NCBI RefSeq assembly: GCF_045679555.1
Contig: NC_092087.1
Coordinates: 22,220,925 to 22,284,924, forward strand
Direction of reading: 5' to 3'
DNA length: 64,000 bases
Origin: Salvelinus alpinus
Taxonomy: Eukaryota; Chordata; Actinopteri; Salmoniformes; Salmonidae
Below the pieces are notes generated by a model. The model was not told the DNA's origin. It did no database searches and saw only the letters and a program-made list of their open reading frames with translations. Positions 61,051 to 64,000 of this stretch are shown one piece after another (within the stretch, counting starts at the first letter, position 1; each line of letters begins with the position of its first letter). A program made the position numbers and the translations under genes.

Positions 61051-62013
61051 GAATGAGGGCTGATAAAGCTAATTATAGAAATCTGAGAAATAGAGCGTTT
61101 GGCCAAACGCAGGGCTATTTCTGCCTCGCGCGTTTCAGACGCGTGTAGGATCGGTCATTATTAATTTCTCGAGCGAGGACAAAGAGCCAGCCGATTGAAA
61201 TTCAGGAGATATTAGCTTGACCAGCGATAATTATATCGGTCTCTCTCGCGTTTCCACGCGAGACCACGGTGCTTTTCATTATTTGCCGCGAGTTCCGGTT
61301 AAAACATTGTCAAATAACGCCGAAAACATAATACGTTATAAGTAAAACTTTTCCCTTGCCAAGGGAATCCTACGTGTTGCAATTTTCAGGCACAAAGTAG
61401 GGTTAGCTTGCACGAGATGCTAAAGCTAACATGGGAAAATAGCCATTTTTGTTTTCTTGTGCCACGTTGAAATTCCTCCGCCTTGCGGAACGGAAGTCCC
61501 GCCCCGGGTAGTTCCATTTGATTTCAGCGTGTGTAATCATTGACCGCTGAAGTGTGCCCTAGTATATTCGTTCATGAAGAATTATTCAGGTCACACTCAA
61601 GTCATTACTTATGATATCCAGACGGATATCAATGTCTTATCCAATTGAACTAATAAGTGTAAATTTGGCAATTTCATTCTCAAATGGATCTTTTAAATAA
61701 TATCCAAATTGATGAGTTTTCTAAAAAAGACATTGTAAACATTTTTCAAACTAACCTAGATGAAGCAACATCTCAGGTTAATTAAAGTTTAATACCCAGA
61801 TAGCCTACCCAGGTAGGATTAATCATTGGCATTGATTAATTAATTCAATTTGCTTTTGCAAATTCAGTCACGTCCAACTTCCATATTACTGGTACGGTAC
61901 TGATGGTTCGTCAACATCTATAAATAGATTAAACCTGTCTTTGCGGCTTCCAATGAATTCCAAACCCAAACTTTGAAAAAAAATGAATTTTTTTCCTCTA
62001 AATTTGTTAAATA
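61051..62013 (+). other. Untranslated leader of the LTR retroelement with hairpins
   Basis: There is no open frame of note. A cluster of self-complementary GC-rich sites lies at 61095-61265: GCGTTTGGCCAAACGC (16-bp palindrome at 61095-61110), CGCGTTTCAGACGCG (61129-61143) and TCTCGCGTTTCCACGCGAGA (61244-61263). Leaders between primer site and gag often hold packaging structures, and that role is inferred here. Confidence 0.5.
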
Positions 62014-62811
62014 ATGTGCAAGCTATCAAAGGAGGTGGTCAACACTCCTCCGCTAATTAGTGAACCTCCACCCATAAAAGGATTGATCTCTGACCCCAGC
62101 AGCGATACCAAACCTAATTATGCCATTAGCAAAAAATCTGCCGAAATTGCGAACGCTCTCCAAAATCAACCATCAAACACAGGCTTTGTGACGGTTCTCC
62201 CCACTTTTGCACTGATGTATCGCCATAGAAATGTGGCATCGGTCCAATACCACAGTGCACAGCTGAAGCACTTGCCAGACATGGCTAACATGAGGGGACA
62301 GGTGGAGAGAACTGAGCAACTATTGACAAAAGCAGGAAATGAAAACATTCTGCCAGTCGAGGAACTGTGTTTGAAATCTGAACAATTAAAAGTAATTGCA
62401 AATACTTATGATGATGAACGAGGACAATCTCTCCAACAAAATCGTTGTCTCCAGGAACAACTCGATTTAGCCAAAACTAAATACGATGTAGTCCAGTCCA
62501 AACTAGATAAATCTGTCGAGTTATCTACAAACAGGAGCGCGCAATTTGATAACATGCAGGCAGTTTTGTCGAACGTTATACAAGGTAACAATGTTCTACT
62601 CCAAATTCTGCAGACCAAAGACGATCAGCTGATGAACACAATGACTAAGTTGGATGACAAATCAGCAGAACACATTGAAGTCGCTGACCAAATGAATGAT
62701 GAGAGAACTCGGGTGATGAAGATGGAAATCTTGATTTCTAAGCAAGCGGAAGAAATCTCATCACTGAATCTCTCGCTCCGTACTCAAGACCTCAAGACCT
62801 GCAAACCATGA
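62014..62811 (+). pseudogene. gag, N-terminal coiled-coil part (frame broken at its end)
   Basis: The 265-codon frame begins [14 protein letters not shown]. It then contains heptad-like charged helices from about residue 90 to 255 (for example [29 protein letters not shown] and [15 protein letters not shown]), an extended coiled coil. It stops at TGA 62809-62811, overlapping the next ATG. The break follows an 8-bp tandem duplication (CTCAAGAC) near 62781-62796, so the two frames were one gag. The true start may be upstream. Confidence 0.65.
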
Positions 62812-63452
62812 CAGATAAGTTTGAGACCGAAAGGAGCAAGTGCGACACTCACGTGTCCAAAATCAGTACTCTAAGCACTCAAGTGGACTCTGCAATGCAG
62901 CAGAATACCACCCTTTCCCCACAGGATGAAGCCAACCCTCTCCGCCCGCTTGACACGGAATACCTTGACAAACTCGTCCAGAATTTGCCCACCTTTGACC
63001 CCGTTGCAGGTCAGCCAAACGATACTGAGACGTTCCTAGCTGACATAGAGGACGCGTTGGGTGACTACCCGATCGCTACGGGTTCTGACAGGGTTTACCT
63101 GTTGAAGCAAACGTCGAATAGACACGTGACGAGGTCCATTCGTCTACAACAGCAACACGTGCTAAATGACTACGCTAAACTTGCCACAGCTTTGAAATTA
63201 GAATTCAGTGGTTCTGCGACTCGCAAACACGATAGCTCACTGGCTAACACGGTCAAACAAGCTCGGAACGAACACCCACAAGCTTACTATCATAGGCTTC
63301 GTTCAGCTTACTTTGGCCTACTCACTGAAACAGGAATGGAAGACCGGTTACCATTTAAACAAATGTTTCTGTCGAACATGTATCCCACCTTCATTACCTA
63401 CTTGGGCCCTGCCTATCTTACAACTCAGAGAGCTTGCAAGCACAGCTTTTGA
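62808..63452 (+). pseudogene. gag, capsid-like part, frameshifted again at the end
   Basis: The 214-codon frame carries a capsid-type retrotransposon Gag region: '[20 protein letters not shown]', '[12 protein letters not shown]', then '[16 protein letters not shown]' and '[15 protein letters not shown]'. This resembles the Gag of Gypsy-like (Metaviridae) elements. It overlaps the upstream frame by ATGA and ends early at 63450. The homologous wording continues in another frame to about 63500, showing a second frameshift. No zinc knuckle, protease or polymerase is in the window. Confidence 0.65.
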
Positions 63453-63499
63453 GGCATCGAAAGCTCGCAACGCTGTCAAGGGTTGCGTCAGTCAAATCT

Positions 63500-64000
63500 G
63501 GTATCAGGATAAAATGTGATTCAGAGTCACCGAATATACTTTAAGTATTTTTATTAAACTCAAGCGATAAATGGTAAATGCAATTTTCGTATATACGGGT
63601 TCACTGTAACACCTCGCAGGGTAGAACAGAGAACAGCTGGAATGTGTACAAACAACAGTTATTATACTGTGATAGAAATAGTTCCAACCCGTCCGTTGGC
63701 CTATCACAGTAGAGGCTGAGCGTGGTTTAAACTTGCTCAAACTATCGTAGGCGCTTAGGCTGGTCCCAGCCCCCTAGCGCTCCAGATGTCCAGCGCTGTT
63801 GCTGTGTAGATTCCGCTCCCACACCCTAGAGACTGAGGTCAGACAGTTCTGTAACATTGTTTGAGCTATTTGCACCTGCATAGAAAGCATACTGTTCCCG
63901 CTCAAGGTTAACCACAGCTTCTCAGCACACTATCTGGGGCAAAATGTTACTTCTAGCACACACACAGGCACTCAGGCCAACAGTTGCTAATATTCAATCA
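63500..64000. other. Sequence replacing the expected gag end; unidentified
   Basis: Gag wording stops near 63500. The following sequence has a minus-strand 'tttattaaactcaag'-type signal, an inverted pair ('actgtgatagaaatag' with 'ctatcacagtagagg', 63666-63712) and no open frame. It may be another LTR inserted in reverse, running past the window edge. Its ends are not visible. Confidence 0.35.

Overview
This window looks like nuclear DNA of a salmonid fish. It is vertebrate-type sequence with short exons, GT-AG introns and interspersed repeats: at least a dozen Tc1/mariner copies, tRNA-headed SINEs of salmonid type, CR1/L2-type and L1-type LINEs, a piggyBac, a hAT-like element and several LTR elements. 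All names come from reading the translations; no database was searched.

Two host genes are recognisable, both on the minus strand. The left edge (154-3591) holds the first four coding-side exons of a TFE3-type MiT transcription factor; its bHLH-zipper lies beyond the window. A complete GNL3L gene, the nucleolar circularly permuted GTPase, spans 30852-46302 in 15 exons. The exons join in phase to 565 codons plus a stop. TFE3 and GNL3L both lie on human Xp11.2, so finding them near each other fits conserved synteny.

Layout: 1-3.6 kb, tfe3. 3.7-10.9 kb, Tc1 and LINE relics, a palindromic AT-rich stretch, a possible promoter/first exon near 10.2 kb and an LTR-like piece. 11.2-17.4 kb, one L1 copy split by two Tc1 elements in adjacent TA sites, the first of them split again by a 1.4-kb solo LTR. 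17.7-30 kb, Tc1 copies, SINEs, a second solo LTR and hairpins. 30.8-46.3 kb, gnl3l, with a piggyBac plus Tc1 in intron 13 and a four-level nest (SINE > LINE > hAT-like > Tc1) in intron 8. 47-55.5 kb, minus-strand LINEs, zinc-knuckle ORF1 fragments and two members of a small-LTR family. 56-64 kb, an LTR element with 1.4-kb LTRs and a broken gag, running off the right edge.

The most unusual object is at 57074-59960. It is a 2.9-kb LTR element with two 393-bp LTRs that differ at about two positions, a 5-bp target duplication, a polypurine tract and one intact 723-codon ORF. That ORF begins inside the 5' LTR, fills the whole interior and is built largely from 27-, 18- and 21-bp tandem repeats. 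I see no protease, reverse transcriptase or integrase. It sits inside the 5' LTR of the larger element. It looks recently active, and must have been mobilised by enzymes from elsewhere.
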